From: Listeria grandensis FSL F6-0971
Lineage (GTDB): Bacteria; Bacillota; Bacilli; Lactobacillales; Listeriaceae
Length of the DNA stretch: 64,000 nt
NCBI RefSeq assembly: GCF_000525835.1
Contig: NZ_AODD01000008.1
Span: forward strand, 1-64,000
Direction: 5' to 3'
The notes beneath the pieces are model-generated. The model made no database searches, was not told where the DNA came from, and saw only the letters and a list, made by a program, of their open reading frames with translations. The position numbers and the translations under genes are program-made. Numbering within the stretch: position 1 is the stretch's first letter; every line of letters starts with the position of its first letter. This document shows positions 45,849 to 54,381 of the stretch, in pieces.

Positions 45849-48731
45849 TTATTTTGTTGCTGCTTGAATTGTTACGTCTTGTGTGTCTAGTAGGTTTTTG
45901 CCTTTGTCGTATGCTTGAATTGTTACAACATCGTCTGCATTTTTAATCTTGTCTAGTGCGTAGAATTTGAATGTGCCGTCTTCGTTGAATGTGCCACCTT
46001 TATACTCTGTTCCGTTCACTGTTACAACAACTGATTTAACTTCGCCTGCGTATGTTCCTACGATGTTCTTGTCGCCAATTGTCATTGTTTCTGTTGTAAT
46101 CATGCCACCAATTTTTTCTGGTTGTTGAATTTGGACCGTTTTGCTTTCTAGCAAGTTACCGGCTTTGTCATAAGCAAAGATGATAACTTCGTCGGATGTG
46201 CTTTTTACTTTATCATGTGAGTAGAATTTAAATGTGCCATCTGCGTTAATTGTACCGCCTTTGTAAAGCGTTCCGTTAACTGATACTTGGATTTTAGCGA
46301 CATCACCATTGTGCGTTCCTGTGATGTTATTATGACCTGGGATGATCATCTCAATTGGATTGATGGCACCCTCCGTACTTGTGCTTGTGAATGTTACGGT
46401 GTGTCTAGAGAGTTCCTTACCGTTCGCATCGTAAGCTACCATGATGATTTCATCTGTGCTCTTCACTTTTTTGTCAGCAACATAGAAAGTGAATTCGCCA
46501 TTTTTAACTGTTGCGCCTTTAAATTCTGTGCCATTTTGGAACATAGATACTTTAGCTACATCACCTGTGTGTGTTCCTGTGATATATTTGTGTGTGCCTA
46601 CTGTAAATTCGTCAGCTACGATGGTACCTTTTGTTGCTAATTTATCTCCTAGTAGCTCTTTAGCAATGTCTAAGTCTGCTTGTAGTTCTGCTTTTTTAGC
46701 TTCGTCTGTTACTGCATCTACTGCTGTTTGTGCGTCATCGATTTCTTTTTGTGTTACTGTGTCTTTGATTGTTCCTGTTTCTGGGTTGCTATTTGTGAAT
46801 AGTTCGTTGATTGCATCTGTTGCTACGTCTTGTTTCACTTGCTCTGCCGCTGCTTCTGTTTTTTCGTCAAGTTGTTGTTGAGCAAGGTTTAGGCCTGCTT
46901 CTAATTCTGCTTTTTTATCTGCGTCTGTTACTGCTTCGATTGCTGTTTTAGCGTCATCGATTTCTTTTTGCGTTGTTGTTTCTTTGATTGTGCCTGTTTC
47001 TGGATTGTTATTTGTGAATAATTCGTTGATTGCGTCTGTTGCTGCTTCTTGCTTAGCTTGCTCTGTTGCCGCTGCTTCTGTTTTTTCGTCAAGTTGTTGT
47101 TGGGCAAGGTTTAAGCCTGCTTCTAATTCTGCTTTTTTACCTGCGTCTGTTACTGCTTCGATTGCTGTTTTAGCGTCATCAATTTCTTTTTGCGTTGTTG
47201 TTTCTTTGATTGCGCCTGTTTCTGGGTTGTTATTTGTGAATAGTTCGTTGACTGCATTTTCTGCTTGTGCTACTTTTTCTGCTTCTAGTTTAGCATCTAG
47301 TAGTGATTGAGCCGTGTCTAATATACTATTGAAAAGCGGTGCAGATGCGTTGTTTACTAATCCACCCACTAATTCTCTAGCAGCATCAATCCCTTTTTGA
47401 TCTGTTGTATCTTTAATTACATTTCCTGACGGCTTATTGTCTACAAATAATTCTTTAATTGCACTGTATGCTTCCTCTTGAAGTATAAAATTGAGTAAGC
47501 TTTGCGCAGCAATTAGGTCTTTTTGTAGTGCTTCTTTTACAACTGTATTTTTGATTTTGTTAATTTGTTCTTTTGCTTCATCAATTTTTGCTTGTGTTGT
47601 TGTGTCTTTGATTTTATCGCTTGCTGGGTCGTTATTTTCAAACAATTGGTTAACAAGGAATTTACCTAATGTTTGGTTATCTACTTCTGTTACTGCTTCT
47701 GCATCACGATCTACCAGTAATTCTTTCGCCTTGTCTAGGTCTGCTTGTAATGTTGCTTTAGTTGCTTCATCTGTTACTGCATCAATTTTTGCTTGGGCGT
47801 TATCAATCACTGCTTGCGTTGTTGTATCTTTGATTTTATCGCTTGCTGGGTCGTTATTTTCAAATAATTCGTTGATTGCTACACTCGCTGTATCTTTGTT
47901 CGCTTGTTCTTTTTGTGTTGTTAATAGTTCTTTTGCTTTATCTAAATCGGCTTGTAGTTCTGCTTTCACTGTTGGATTTTGAACTTGGTTTACTAGGTTT
48001 TGCGCGCTGTCGATGGTTGCTTGATTCGTTGTTTCTTTGATTGCATTTTTGCTAGCATCTGTGAACAATTCGCTGATTGCCATTTTTGCTGCTGTTTGTG
48101 CACTTTGATCTGCTACTTGCCCTATTAATAAATCTTTAGCTTTATCAACATCGTTTTGGAGCGTTGTCTTTTCTGGTCCTGTTGGTAATTTATCGATAAC
48201 TTCTTGGGCATCATCAATATCTTTTTGACTTGTTCCAGGTTTTAAAGTATTCTTGTTGCTGTCCTCGAATAAACCATCTACTAAGTTTGTTGCCGTTTCT
48301 TGATTCTGGCTGTTAGATGCAACTTCATCTAGGAATATATGAGATGCAGTGCTCATTACAGTACCTGATTGATTTAAATAATCCAACCGGAAAGTATCAA
48401 ACTTACCTATACCATCTTTCTTTTCAACCATATAGACTTGCTTACCTGTTCCAGTTGGCTTTCCTAGTACTGTGAATACGCCATTCACCCCATTAGCTTT
48501 ATACATCAATTGCATTGTTCCATTTGCAAGATAAATTTTGACATCTACTGTAATAAGCATGTAACCAGGACCTTCGATTACTACTAAATTATCCATATGA
48601 GTCGTGGCCGCTTGTGCTGATTTCCCTTCACTTAAGTTAGGAAAGATACTCATTGCTGTTGGGAATACTTGAGATGCTACGATTGTCGTTGTTAATAGAC
48701 CTACTGCGATTTTTTTACTTGTATTTTTCAT
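45849..48731 (-). CDS. Secreted protein with eight Cry1Ac-domain-VI-like repeats and three Ig-like modules (960 aa)
   Basis: The ATG at 48731, with GAGGAG upstream, begins a signal peptide (KKIAVGLLTTTIVASQVF). The GTG 28 codons earlier lacks a site. A unique domain of about 110 residues (VVIEGPGYMLITVDVKIYL, GIGKFDTFRLDYL) is followed by eight helical repeats of about 60-75 residues sharing ELF..N.P....IK(D/E)TT.Q..ID.A, as in toxin Cry1Ac domain D-VI-related proteins. Three Big_15-like Ig modules (YITGTHTGDVAKVSMFQ, NNITGTHNGDV, NIVGTYAGEV) end the protein without an anchor motif. It is an intact paralogue of the broken gene at 37064-40013 with a different N-terminal domain. Possibly a surface-associated adhesin or scaffolding protein. 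Confidence 0.9.
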   Translation of the reverse strand: MKNTSKKIAVGLLTTTIVASQVFPTAMSIFPNLSEGKSAQAATTHMDNLVVIEGPGYMLITVDVKIYLANGTMQLMYKANGVNGVFTVLGKPTGTGKQVYMVEKKDGIGKFDTFRLDYLNQSGTVMSTASHIFLDEVASNSQNQETATNLVDGLFEDSNKNTLKPGTSQKDIDDAQEVIDKLPTGPEKTTLQNDVDKAKDLLIGQVADQSAQTAAKMAISELFTDASKNAIKETTNQATIDSAQNLVNQVQNPTVKAELQADLDKAKELLTTQKEQANKDTASVAINELFENNDPASDKIKDTTTQAVIDNAQAKIDAVTDEATKATLQADLDKAKELLVDRDAEAVTEVDNQTLGKFLVNQLFENNDPASDKIKDTTTQAKIDEAKEQINKIKNTVVKEALQKDLIAAQSLLNFILQEEAYSAIKELFVDNKPSGNVIKDTTDQKGIDAARELVGGLVNNASAPLFNSILDTAQSLLDAKLEAEKVAQAENAVNELFTNNNPETGAIKETTTQKEIDDAKTAIEAVTDAGKKAELEAGLNLAQQQLDEKTEAAATEQAKQEAATDAINELFTNNNPETGTIKETTTQKEIDDAKTAIEAVTDADKKAELEAGLNLAQQQLDEKTEAAAEQVKQDVATDAINELFTNSNPETGTIKDTVTQKEIDDAQTAVDAVTDEAKKAELQADLDIAKELLGDKLATKGTIVADEFTVGTHKYITGTHTGDVAKVSMFQNGTEFKGATVKNGEFTFYVADKKVKSTDEIIMVAYDANGKELSRHTVTFTSTSTEGAINPIEMIIPGHNNITGTHNGDVAKIQVSVNGTLYKGGTINADGTFKFYSHDKVKSTSDEVIIFAYDKAGNLLESKTVQIQQPEKIGGMITTETMTIGDKNIVGTYAGEVKSVVVTVNGTEYKGGTFNEDGTFKFYALDKIKNADDVVTIQAYDKGKNLLDTQDVTIQAATK

Positions 48732-49089
48732 AAAATTTATAATCTCCTCGGTATTTATATTTTTTGTTACTTCCGTGGCCGTGTCAGTATCATTGCCTGT
48801 GTTACTACTTTTCACGATTGTAGATTATTTGGATTTTCTAGGCGATGGCCCATTTATTACCAATCCATCCTTATTTGTAGCTCACTTTATTCATGATAAT
48901 TTTGAAAATCCTTACTATTACGTCATTAATTTTCTTATCGTGATCTTCCGTGGCGTTATTATCAATATTCAATTGCGATTTCTCCTGCTGACTGACTTGC
49001 TATACACTTATCTTACCAGTACATCTAAATCCTGTTTTCTTCATTTCTAGAATTCCACTCTGTATTTGTTGCTACTTTTTGAATTCTGT
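48732..49089. other. Intergenic region between the Cry1Ac-VI-repeat gene and a Crp/Fnr-type gene
   Basis: About 360 bases. It should carry the promoter of the gene at 48731. No TATTTTGTGA half-site was found here, unlike upstream of several other exported-protein genes. A plus-strand frame at 48775-49050 has no ribosome-binding site and is probably chance. Confidence 0.45.
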
Positions 49090-49807
49090 TTATAACATCT
49101 CTTTTAATTTCATCTCGAGCTTAGACATGTCCACATGAATCGTTCTTCTTAATGGGTGAATAATTTCTTCTTCTTCTAATTTTTGGATAACATTTGTAAT
49201 TGTATTTGGATTCATGCTTGTATATTGAGCAATCATTCCTTTACTGATCTGTTTTGGGAAGCGCGAGATGTGTTGCTTACCTGTGCTTTCTCCAAATTTC
49301 GTTACGATTTGAAATAACGCGAGGCTGATTCTTTGCTCTGATGGTAGTCTCAGCAGTGCCTCTTTCTCTATCATTCGTTCTACTTGATTTTGCATGTGTA
49401 CATAATGATAGAAGTAGCCTTCTTGGGTGTTGATGACTTTTTCGATGATATCACTTTTTTCGTACTTGGTAACGATCAGTTCATTTGAAATGACTTGGAA
49501 CGAATACTCTGACTTGCTATCTAGTAGTAAATTGGCGAGTCCAAGCACGTCTTCTTTGGCAAAGAAATCCACTATCTTTTCCTCATCTTTGAATGCAGCT
49601 ACATGACCGGATTCTATAAAGTAAATCTCGTTTAGCTCTTCTTCCTCTAGGATGATCCTACTCGTTTTTCTTGTAACTTTTCTTTATACCTTGCAGTGGG
49701 AAAATTTTATCTTCTTGTAAGAAGGTACGAAACTTCTCTTCACTAAACTGAGTCGCTATATTTTCTTCGGTATATAAAAATTGCATCTCGGTAAGCCGCT
49801 CTTTCAT
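49090..49807 (-). pseudogene. Crp/Fnr-family transcriptional regulator, frameshifted
   Basis: The ATG at 49807 follows GGAGGTGGAG. The first 49 codons (ERLTEMQFLYTEENIA, FRTFLQED) match the start of the intact paralogue at 50005-50715, then a stop is met. A second frame continues with the cyclic-nucleotide-binding-like barrel (IILEEEELNEIYFIESGHVAAF, DFFAKEDVLGLANLLL) and the C-terminal winged helix (SKGMIAQYTSMNPNTITNVIQKLEEEEII). One extra base in the T5 run at 49665-49669 (plus strand) explains the break. Corrected length is about 239 residues. PrfA-like regulators of Listeria have this layout. An inverted repeat of TTTCACAAAAT lies 84 bases upstream. Confidence 0.85.
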
Positions 49808-49890
49808 TTGCTCCACCTCCTTCTTTAAATTTGTTTGTGTTTTCTTTGCCTACTTATACTTTAACAGGATTTATCAGCAAATGTTTGTTA

Positions 49891-49927
49891 TTTCACAAAA
49901 TGAATTTTTTTTAATGATTTTGTGAAA
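49891..49927. promoter_or_regulatory. Inverted repeat upstream of the Crp/Fnr-type gene
   Basis: TTTCACAAAAT (49891-49901) and its exact complement ATTTTGTGAAA (49917-49927) are separated by 15 bases. TCACA/TGTGA is the classic half-site of the Crp family. The same half-site is found upstream of several exported-protein genes here. A possible autoregulatory operator. Confidence 0.55.
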
Positions 49928-50004
49928 AGAACGACATTGTTTTCCTGGATAATAGATAATTCAACAGATACTTATATATGGCTTTATTGGCTCAAGCGCC
50001 CAAA

Positions 50005-50715
50005 TTAACACCCATCTAGTCGCTTTTCTAATTTGGCCAAATCGATATACATCTTTCGCCGAACAGACTCGATAATCTTTGCCTCTTCTAGTTTTTGAAG
50101 GCTCACAGTGACGGTATTAGGATTTAGGTTGCTATATTTTGCAATAATTCCTTTGTTGATGTATTTTGGAAAACATACCTTTGTTGTCCCATGTTTTTTT
50201 TCACCGTATTTTAGTGCACAGCAGAATAAGACCAAATTAATTCTTTGCTCCGATGATAGTCGTAATAGCTCTTCCTTGTTTCTTAGATGCTGAATCAAAT
50301 TTTGTAAATGGATATAGTAATACAAATAGCCTTCCTGTGCGTTCAATATTTTTTCAACCATTTCTGCCTTATTACATTTAATAATACTCACTTTGTCTGA
50401 AATAACTTCAAACGAATATTTCGCGTCACTGTATAGGATTAAATTTTCCAGTCCAATAATATCTCCACTTGCATGAAAACTCATTACCCGCTTACTTTCT
50501 TGCGTAGCCATAACACAACCCTCTTTAATAAAAAAAAGATCTCTGACCTCTTCTTGTTCTCTGATAAGAACCTCTTTCTTTCTATATTGTTTCGCTACTT
50601 TATTTGTACTTAAAAAACTATCATCTTGAAGAAAGTGGAAAAATTGCTCCTTATTAAATTCTTCGTGTACAATCTTATCGTTGTATAAAAAATGCATTTC
50701 CGTTAGATACCTCAT
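50005..50715 (-). CDS. Crp/Fnr-family transcriptional regulator (236 aa)
   Basis: The ATG at 50715 is preferred: AAGGA lies nine bases upstream and the sequence then aligns with the paralogue at 49807 (RYLTEMHFLY versus ERLTEMQFLY). An N-terminal beta-barrel (VLIREQEEVRDLFFIKEGCVMAT, GDIIGLENLIL), a dimer helix and a winged helix (NKGIIAKYSNLNPNTVTVSLQKLEEAKIIESVRR) give the full Crp/Fnr plan. No cysteine cluster for an iron-sulfur centre is seen, so it is not an Fnr-type oxygen sensor. It lies among surface-protein genes, which suggests that it controls some of them. About 45% of positions look shared with its neighbour by eye. Confidence 0.9.
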   Translation of the reverse strand: MRYLTEMHFLYNDKIVHEEFNKEQFFHFLQDDSFLSTNKVAKQYRKKEVLIREQEEVRDLFFIKEGCVMATQESKRVMSFHASGDIIGLENLILYSDAKYSFEVISDKVSIIKCNKAEMVEKILNAQEGYLYYYIHLQNLIQHLRNKEELLRLSSEQRINLVLFCCALKYGEKKHGTTKVCFPKYINKGIIAKYSNLNPNTVTVSLQKLEEAKIIESVRRKMYIDLAKLEKRLDGC

Positions 50716-50983
50716 TGTTCTCATTCCTTTTTCTGATTCCAAATTTAACTTCTAAGCCTTGATTTATTAAAATGAAATTGCTAGTGTTTTTTATCCTGAC
50801 TCATCACTAGCAGTCTAGGATATATTATTGATACTACCATGAATAGTCACTCCTATTTTTCTAGTTTACTAGAATTTTTTCGGGCGAATGTTGCAATTAA
50901 TCGAATCATCAGTACCATTTATTTATTATTGTTTCTAAAAAACGGGGCGACATACGACTAGAGTATGCATTTTTATACAATAA
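50716..50983. other. Leader/intergenic region of the intact Crp/Fnr-type gene
   Basis: No gene of normal size. On the minus strand a 19-codon frame (50840 to 50781) has AGGAG upstream and is followed by a GCTAGTG...CACTAGC hairpin; a regulatory leader is possible, but support is weak. Confidence 0.3.
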
Positions 50984-51033
50984 AATAGGACATCTATCAA
51001 AACCGGAAAATCGATTTTGATAGATGTCCTATT
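50984..51033 (-). terminator. Terminator of the LPTTG phosphoesterase gene
   Basis: A perfect 19-bp inverted repeat (50984-51002 with 51015-51033) around a 12-base loop, followed by TTTTAT on the minus strand, 25 bases after the stop. Confidence 0.9.
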
Positions 51034-51058
51034 CTATATTTATGGATCTCATCTCAGA

Positions 51059-53434
51059 TTATTTATATTTCCTACGCCATAAAAGAGAGGTTCCGAGTAC
51101 AAGAAAACTGCCTCCGAGAGTAATTAACGCCCACATTGTTGGGGTATCTCCTGTTGTTGGTAGTCCTTTTTCAGCTGCTACTTCCTCTGTCAGTGTATCA
51201 CCATTTGTGGATGTTACTGGTTTTGGTGCGTTCTCCCTTTCTGGGTTCGTTGTTGGAACTTCTGGTGCCACCGGTTGCTCTGTCGGTGTCTCTGGCTCGG
51301 GAACATCAGGATCTGGTTGCTCTGGGGTTGGTTCCTCTGTTTGTAACTTTTCCAAATCGGCTAATTTTGCGACCAAAACATCCGAATTGGTGACATATTT
51401 CTGTAAAGTAGTGTCTAAATTATCATACGCAGCTTTTGCCGCTAAAATGGCTGCCTCGTCGGTTAGCGTAACTTTTTCTGGTAATGCTGCAATTTCTGCG
51501 GTGACGGCCTTCGCTTTGTCTGTTTTCAAAATACCGTACGTATCGAAAAGATTCGCTGGAGTTGCCGCCACACGTGCTGTTTGCGCTGATTTAGCATCAT
51601 AGGTATAGGCTTTATACGTGAAGCGATCTTCTGTAAAACTGATACCCGCAAACATTTGCAACATCGGTTGGGCGTACTTCGCGGGATAAACACCGGCAGC
51701 GCTCATCTTGCTTTCTGATTGTGGTTGGTAGAACTTGTAACCACTCGTGTTGATGACGTGGTAACTTTGTCCGCCCGGATCTACATCGCGCGAAATCCCA
51801 TCTTCCTCGACTTTGCCGATTTTGTCGACTGCAATCGGTGTCTTGCCGTCCATTTGTTGCGAGCGGAAGTAACTGTGGTCATGGCCTTGCAACACAATAT
51901 CGATGCCAAGCTCATCAAAAACTGGAGCAAGCTGGTCGCGTAGCGTGACAATTTCAGAGTCTGTCATGTGGCTTGCAACGGTATAAATCCCTTTATGAAA
52001 CGCGACAACGAGCCATTTCGCGCCATCTTCACGTGCTTTTTTCGCATCGGCTTTCAACCAAGCCAGTTGCGTTGGATCAAGCGCTCGCGAATCCTGATCA
52101 TTCGTGTTTAGCATCATGAAATGCGCCGGACCGTAGTCAAATGAATAGTAAACTCCTTTGTTCAAATTGTTCGCATTCGCCGGATGATCATAATAAAAAT
52201 GTTGGCGGAACGAGTTGTTGAACGCATCATGATTTCCCGTTGCCGCGGCGATTGTCGTATTGCTTAGCAGTTTTTGCGAGGTCCTAAATAGCCAGCCCCA
52301 CTCAGCAGGACTCGATGAGGTGTTCACCAAATCACCTGTTTGCAAAATGAATTCCGAGTTGGGAAACATCCCAAAACCTTTATTCAGCGTCGCATCCGTC
52401 CAACTATATTCTTCCTCGCTACTTCCTTGTGAGTCGGTCACATATAGAAAATCGAACGCCTTCGTGTCTCGCTTTTGCGTCGTGAACTTGGCTGGTTCAC
52501 TCCATGTGTCACGGGTCTTATCGCCAACACGGTACCAGTAAGTTGTGCCTGAATCCAAGTATTTCGCGGCTACTTGATGGGAAAAACCACCGATTGCGGC
52601 ATCATTTGCTTCTTGGGTTCCCGTCACAGTTTGCGCCCCCACGAAGTTCGGCGCCCCACTTCCCGCTACTTTCACATATTGCAAATCTGATCCCACTTCG
52701 GCCTTCGTATGCCATGTAAAGCCTTTTTGTGTCTGTGTGTTTCCGAAAAACGTGACAGCGATTTTAGATGGTGTGTAGTCTCCATCCGCCGCCACTTCTT
52801 CCGGCGTCGTGAATCCCGTCAGCTCCGCGTCAAATGTCACATCTGAACTTGTCCCTTTTTGCTGAAAAATCGCGACCGCAATCGTATTTGTGCCTTCCTT
52901 CAAAGGAATCGCGCCGAGCTTAATACCTTCATATTCCACCGCATCAGCACTCTGTTGCCCCGAATAATCCCCGAAATTAATCGCCCCATCCGCAAGGCGC
53001 ACCCGTTTCACTTCATTTCCGTTCACGTAAATAACCGCACTATCATCAGCTTTCAGCGCCAAGTTCGCACGCAAGTACTTGTCCGCACCCTTCACCTCAA
53101 AATTTTTCCTGAAAAAATAAACAGGATATTTCTTGTCCTCAACAGCACCGTAGGAAATCGTCGTATTAATTTTGATTTCCGCGTTTTTCGGATTGTAGCC
53201 AAGCGCTCCCTTGCCTGATTTCCAAGCCGTATCATTGAATGTTTGGTCCCGCCACGTATCTCCCGGATAAGTCCCTTGATCCCAGTATTTCCATTCTGAT
53301 TCTTTAGCGATGAAGGTGTCTCCCGCCTGGCTACCCGCCTTTACAGCATTCGGAAACGACGTATATGTAACCCCAATTTGAACCAAAATAATCGCCACCA
53401 ACAAATAAACAAACCCTGATTTCCACTTTTTCAC
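51059..53434 (-). CDS. LPTTG wall-anchored purple-acid-phosphatase-like metallophosphoesterase (791 aa)
   Basis: GTG start with AGGGGGA upstream. A signal peptide (VYLLVAIILVQIGVTY) is followed by a galactose-binding-like beta domain (to about 215), a purple acid phosphatase N-terminal FN3-type domain (about 235-330), and the metallophosphoesterase core with VTDSQG, QTGDLVN, GNHDAF, AFHKG and GHDHSYF, which supply the two-metal site. A helical segment (about 660-710) and a P/E-rich linker lead to LPTTG, a membrane segment and RRKYK. It is a cell-wall enzyme that should release phosphate from extracellular phosphoesters. The N-terminal domain may bind a glycan. A transcription terminator of unusual stem length follows. 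Confidence 0.93.
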   Translation of the reverse strand: MKKWKSGFVYLLVAIILVQIGVTYTSFPNAVKAGSQAGDTFIAKESEWKYWDQGTYPGDTWRDQTFNDTAWKSGKGALGYNPKNAEIKINTTISYGAVEDKKYPVYFFRKNFEVKGADKYLRANLALKADDSAVIYVNGNEVKRVRLADGAINFGDYSGQQSADAVEYEGIKLGAIPLKEGTNTIAVAIFQQKGTSSDVTFDAELTGFTTPEEVAADGDYTPSKIAVTFFGNTQTQKGFTWHTKAEVGSDLQYVKVAGSGAPNFVGAQTVTGTQEANDAAIGGFSHQVAAKYLDSGTTYWYRVGDKTRDTWSEPAKFTTQKRDTKAFDFLYVTDSQGSSEEEYSWTDATLNKGFGMFPNSEFILQTGDLVNTSSSPAEWGWLFRTSQKLLSNTTIAAATGNHDAFNNSFRQHFYYDHPANANNLNKGVYYSFDYGPAHFMMLNTNDQDSRALDPTQLAWLKADAKKAREDGAKWLVVAFHKGIYTVASHMTDSEIVTLRDQLAPVFDELGIDIVLQGHDHSYFRSQQMDGKTPIAVDKIGKVEEDGISRDVDPGGQSYHVINTSGYKFYQPQSESKMSAAGVYPAKYAQPMLQMFAGISFTEDRFTYKAYTYDAKSAQTARVAATPANLFDTYGILKTDKAKAVTAEIAALPEKVTLTDEAAILAAKAAYDNLDTTLQKYVTNSDVLVAKLADLEKLQTEEPTPEQPDPDVPEPETPTEQPVAPEVPTTNPERENAPKPVTSTNGDTLTEEVAAEKGLPTTGDTPTMWALITLGGSFLVLGTSLLWRRKYK

Positions 53435-53655
53435 CTTTTCTCAATCCCCCTCAATTTCGCTTACCACCCAAGTGTATCTTAGCAATGTTAAGCGTTGTTT
53501 GAGAATATGTATCGATCTTGTTTTTTGCATGTAAATTTTTTAATCTTACAAGAATTATGATAAAACCGTAAGATAAACTTAGCAAATTGTTATTTAGATC
53601 GCGGGAAACTCCAATGTTCTAAGGCTATAATAAAGTTAGAAAGGAGCTGTTCATT

Positions 53656-53745
53656 ATGAAAAAAGCTTGGCAAGTAATCGCAGCACTCGGCGAGACTCTC
53701 GTAAACCCCGCAAAAATGGCGAAGGAAGTTAACCGTGATAGCTAA
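53656..53745 (+). CDS. Orphan 29-residue peptide gene
   Basis: AAGGAG lies nine bases before the ATG, a TATAAT occurs about 30 bases upstream, and a 14-bp terminator begins 13 bases after the stop, so this short frame has its own complete transcription unit. The product (MKKAWQVIAALGETL, then VNPAKMAKEVNRDS) is a positively charged, mildly amphipathic helix with no secretion signal and no cysteine. I do not recognise it. It lies between divergent-oriented phosphoesterase and nrdG genes. A small regulatory or signalling peptide, or a membrane-active peptide, is possible. Confidence 0.65.
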   Translation: MKKAWQVIAALGETLVNPAKMAKEVNRDS

Positions 53746-53758
53746 CAAATGTCACCAA

Positions 53759-53808
53759 AAACCCCGATTATAGCGCTCATAGTACCCGAGTCTATATAAT
53801 CGGGGTTT
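53759..53808. terminator. Terminator between the 29-residue peptide gene and nrdG
   Basis: AACCCCGATTATA pairs with TATAATCGGGGTT (12-14 perfect pairs) around a 22-base loop, with A tracts left and T tracts right. It can serve both convergent genes. Confidence 0.85.
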
Positions 53809-53826
53809 ATGCATGTATATACACTT

Positions 53827-54381
53827 TTAATTCGCTTCGTAAAGTACCACTTGATTAAATCGTAACGAGGCTTTCACATCAATAATCCGTTGATTACTCG
53901 AGCCCTTAAACGCTAACTTAGGATCAAATAAATCCTGTTCAAAACGCCCGTCCACCAACACATCTACATAAGAAAGTAGCTCCAATTTATCCGATGTTTC
54001 CTGCATCAATTCTTCCCACGTATAGCCCGTCCACGACCAAACATCTTTCGTATCCTCAAATAGTGCCCGAATTCGCTTCACAAGCCGCAAACAAACGACC
54101 GTATTCAGAAATGGTTCTCCGCCAAGTAACGTCAATCCCTGCACACTTTCATGCCACAAGTCAGCGATGATTTTGTCCTCAAGCTCGTCTGTATACGGCG
54201 TTCCATATCGAAATGACTGCGCCGCCTTATTGTAGCATCCTTCACAATGGAAAGGACAACCAGAAACGTACAAACTACACCGCACACCTTCACCATCCAC
54301 AAAATTAAACGGTTTATAATCCGCAATATAATTCGCCGAAAGCTTCTCTGCACGCCATTCTTGCGGTTTTGGATTATTCAT
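53827..54381 (-). CDS. nrdG: Anaerobic ribonucleoside-triphosphate reductase activating protein (184 aa)
   Basis: A short radical SAM enzyme: the CPFHCEGC cluster motif (Cx3Cx2C) near residue 42 binds the 4Fe-4S centre, LLGGEPF follows as the SAM-contacting GGE motif, and VDVLVDGRF is typical of NrdG. It makes the glycyl radical on NrdD. Its start overlaps the nrdD end by eight bases, so they are coupled. Length is normal. Confidence 0.96.
   Translation of the reverse strand: MNNPKPQEWRAEKLSANYIADYKPFNFVDGEGVRCSLYVSGCPFHCEGCYNKAAQSFRYGTPYTDELEDKIIADLWHESVQGLTLLGGEPFLNTVVCLRLVKRIRALFEDTKDVWSWTGYTWEELMQETSDKLELLSYVDVLVDGRFEQDLFDPKLAFKGSSNQRIIDVKASLRFNQVVLYEAN

Noticed and set aside
48775..49050. 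91-codon hydrophobic frame on the plus strand
   Set aside because: No ribosome-binding site, lies in the leader of a minus-strand gene, and has AT-rich composition that favours chance hydrophobic frames.
50781..50840. 19-codon frame with AGGAG before a Crp/Fnr-type gene
   Set aside because: Too short and without other support; mentioned only as a possible leader peptide.
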